NCBI RefSeq assembly: GCF_958295425.1
Contig: NC_081137.1
Location: 6,652,238 to 6,716,237, forward strand
From: Solea solea
Lineage: Eukaryota > Chordata > Actinopteri > Pleuronectiformes > Soleidae
Direction: 5' to 3'
Length of the DNA stretch: 64,000 nt
The first letter of the stretch is position 1, and every line of letters starts with the position of its first letter. Both the position numbers and the translations under genes were made by a program. Of the stretch, positions 62,141 through 64,000 are shown piece by piece. Under the pieces are notes generated by a model. It was not told where the DNA came from and searched no databases. It was given only the letters and a program-made list of their open reading frames with translations.

Positions 62141-63469
62141 TTTACAATGCGACAACAACATCATCATTACCATAAATTACAAATAAGTACAGGTCTGTCT
62201 CTACATAACCACCCTTGTTTACCCTAGAAGGGTAAACATGAACTTTAAAATACCTGAACTATCCCTTTAATATCAAGGAAATTGAAGACTGCAATGCCTT
62301 GAAGTGGAAGAATTAGTTCAACTACAGGAAACATCTGAGCGCAGCTCTGAAACACTGACCCACAATGATTGAAACGTTTATCTGAGCAATGACAAATATT
62401 TATCTTTTCCGCGATTAGCAGCTTTTTTCTCATCACTGGAATGAAGGGACTTCACAGAGGGAACTGTCCATACTATCACACGCACTATCATCCCTCGCAC
62501 GCATTCTAAAAGAACAGACGTCGGCCAAACATGAATGGGTAAAACGGGACAGATTATAGGAGCAGAAAGGTCTTATCAGCTGCTTCATAAACTGTGTCAT
62601 GTTCACAGCTACGTTACTGTTTTTATCAACACACCGGTCATAGTTTTGTTTTGAGCTTCTGTGATTAGATGGAATTGCTACCCACGTAATGAGAACTGGA
62701 AATTTTACTGGATGTGACACCCCCCCCTTTGTCTATGAGGGGGGTGCCCCTTTGCCCCCACACTATGTTAAAGGATCACTCAGGTCAGAAATCATGGAAT
62801 TAACTTTAATTATAAACTCATAATGGAAATTATTTGGCTGGAGATTCCCGAAGTTGCATTACGGGATTTGAGTGTCACTATTTTCACTTTTTATTACATT
62901 GTCTGAAATAAGTAATAGATTATTATCCTTAAATACATTATTTAATTAGGTGAAAAGGTGAAAGCAGTTATCTGTGTTCTAAATCACACAGCTACAGCTC
63001 TGAGAGACAACATCTTCATTTACACCTACTGTATATCTGTTTTTTTATTATATAATAATTGTTTTATAATTTCATTATAATGTTTTTATGATTTAACAGC
63101 AATCACGTCAACCACATAAAAGGCTAGATATTTTACAGGCCTTTATCCATCATAGCCATCAAAGATATGACAGTGTCCACATACCCTTTATCTAATGAAC
63201 TTTAACATCAGTAGTCCACAAAGCCGCATTCCTTTCCTTGCAAGAATACTTAATCTGTTCAGAAATGACACTGTAACAAGTAATCCTGCACTAACCCACT
63301 ACTGGCTCCCACAGCCCTCATGTCACCCAGTGGTGGGTGGAGCAGTGGGAGGATCACTGTGTAATACAGCACATAAAAACCTGTCTTTCCTGATGTAGGC
63401 TACTGAATTGGGATTAAGCTCCAGTTTAAACATTGCCCATTGTGCTTGAAGGGAACACTGGGCTGCAAA

Positions 63470-63620
63470 ATGTCATTCATTGAAGCATTGACCATCATTG
63501 GGGGGCTCACAGTTCTTTTCCACTTGCTGAAACTGGCCTGGAAATGTTGGCGTGGACTCAGAAATTTTGTTTTGTCAGAGATTTGGCACGTGGACTTCAG
63601 AACATATGGACAATGGGCAG
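63470..63620 (+). CDS. hsd17b3: 17-beta-hydroxysteroid dehydrogenase (HSD17B3/HSD17B12 type), first coding exon
   Basis: The exon runs from ATG at 63470 to a GGGCAG|GTAAAG donor after 63620 (151 nt, phase 1), encoding 50 aa and one base. It starts MSFIEALTIIGGLTVLFHLL, an N-terminal membrane segment, then a Trp-rich amphipathic stretch, and ends TYGQWA. That ending is where HSD17B3 and HSD17B12 continue into the Rossmann-fold TGxxxGIG cofactor motif, expected on the next exon outside the window. HSD17B3 reduces androstenedione to testosterone with NADPH in the endoplasmic reticulum; HSD17B12 is a 3-ketoacyl-CoA reductase. The GQWA ending and short N-terminus favour HSD17B3. The Met chosen is ten codons into the open frame and begins the hydrophobic segment. 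Confidence 0.7.
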
Positions 63621-64000
63621 GTAAAGTAACTGGAAATTGCTTTAACAACATGCTGTGATGCGTTGTATATGTGTTTTTAAGTTAAGTTTTTACCATTGCT
63701 ACGGATATAGATCATGCCTGTGCTTAAAATGACTGCAGGTTTGGTAAACAATAGACTGTAGGAAGTTGAATTGTGGGAATATTTGGATTCTCTTTCAATA
63801 TAAACTTCCATCTGCAGAAACAAACATCAGGCTTCCTTTCTGTGAAGGCTCCTTGGCTCTTTACCTTTCGTTTGATGTCAATTGCATCTCATTTCTGCAA
63901 ACATCATGTTTTAGCCACAAATAGTCGTGCAGGGGACGGATGAAGTCCTCACCAGACAATTTCAGGAAACGTCAGTGCAGGTCTAAAAGTGGCTGTTAAA
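63621..64000 (+). other. First intron of the hsd17b3-like gene (partial)
   Basis: Follows the GTAAAG donor and contains no recognisable second exon before the window ends. Confidence 0.55.

Larger units (their letters stand above)
58565..63469. other. Intergenic between the cyclase (-) and hsd17b3-like gene (+)
   Basis: Upstream of the cyclase start there is an in-frame TAA, then probable 5' UTR and promoter. The rest is AT-rich, with one exon-like ORF (59856-59950), an A/T tandem plus L2-like tail (61936-62140), and no recognisable gene. The promoter of the 17-beta-HSD gene should lie close to 63.4 kb; no TATA box was identified. Confidence 0.5.

Overview
The window reads as nuclear DNA of a ray-finned (teleost) fish. 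Genes are split into small exons with GT/AG introns, gaps are AT-rich, and there are many microsatellites, tRNA-derived SINE pieces and small palindromic MITEs of kinds common in teleosts. The proteins are vertebrate families: mitochondrial carriers, L6 tetraspans, an insulin receptor substrate, a retinal guanylyl cyclase and a 17-beta-HSD. Exon boundaries given here were read by eye and checked for reading phase. Family names rest on recognition of motifs, not on any search.

Left third (1-21 kb). The 3' end of a plus-strand mitochondrial carrier (slc25a35-like, last two exons 882-1733) is followed by about 5 kb of non-coding DNA. Next come two tandem plus-strand L6 tetraspans (TM4SF4/5-like) at 7133-11138 and 13280-15812. 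Their matching internal exon lengths show that they arose by tandem duplication. Convergent to them lies a complete minus-strand slc25a15 (mitochondrial ornithine carrier, 302 aa, six coding exons, 17221-19816), with a 5' UTR exon and probable promoter near 20.6 kb.

Middle (21-50.8 kb). A gene-poor stretch of about 10 kb (21-31.4 kb) holds a diverged local duplication and repeat fragments. A minus-strand insulin receptor substrate gene follows (31421-37807, about 1152 aa). Its PH domain sits on one exon, and the PTB domain plus phosphotyrosine tail on another. From 38.3 to 50.8 kb there is no gene, but there is the most striking structure in the window. It is a nested foldback region (about 40.97-47.53 kb) with outer inverted arms, internal inverted sub-elements, diverged tRNA-like modules arranged as an inverted array, and a GC-rich core of near-perfect hairpins (45.6-45.9 kb).

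Right third (50.8-64 kb). A complete minus-strand retinal membrane guanylyl cyclase (18 coding exons, about 1154 aa, 50791-58564) is followed by about 5 kb of non-coding DNA with one unassigned exon-like ORF. The first coding exon of a plus-strand 17-beta-hydroxysteroid dehydrogenase (hsd17b3-like, 63470-63620) then runs off the window.

The genes do not form one pathway. The useful links are synteny and mechanism. An IRS gene beside a GUCY2F-like cyclase recalls the mammalian IRS4-GUCY2F neighbourhood on the X chromosome. The cyclase acts in photoreceptor cGMP recovery, the IRS gene in insulin/IGF signalling, slc25a15 in the urea-cycle/ornithine shuttle, and hsd17b3 in androgen synthesis.
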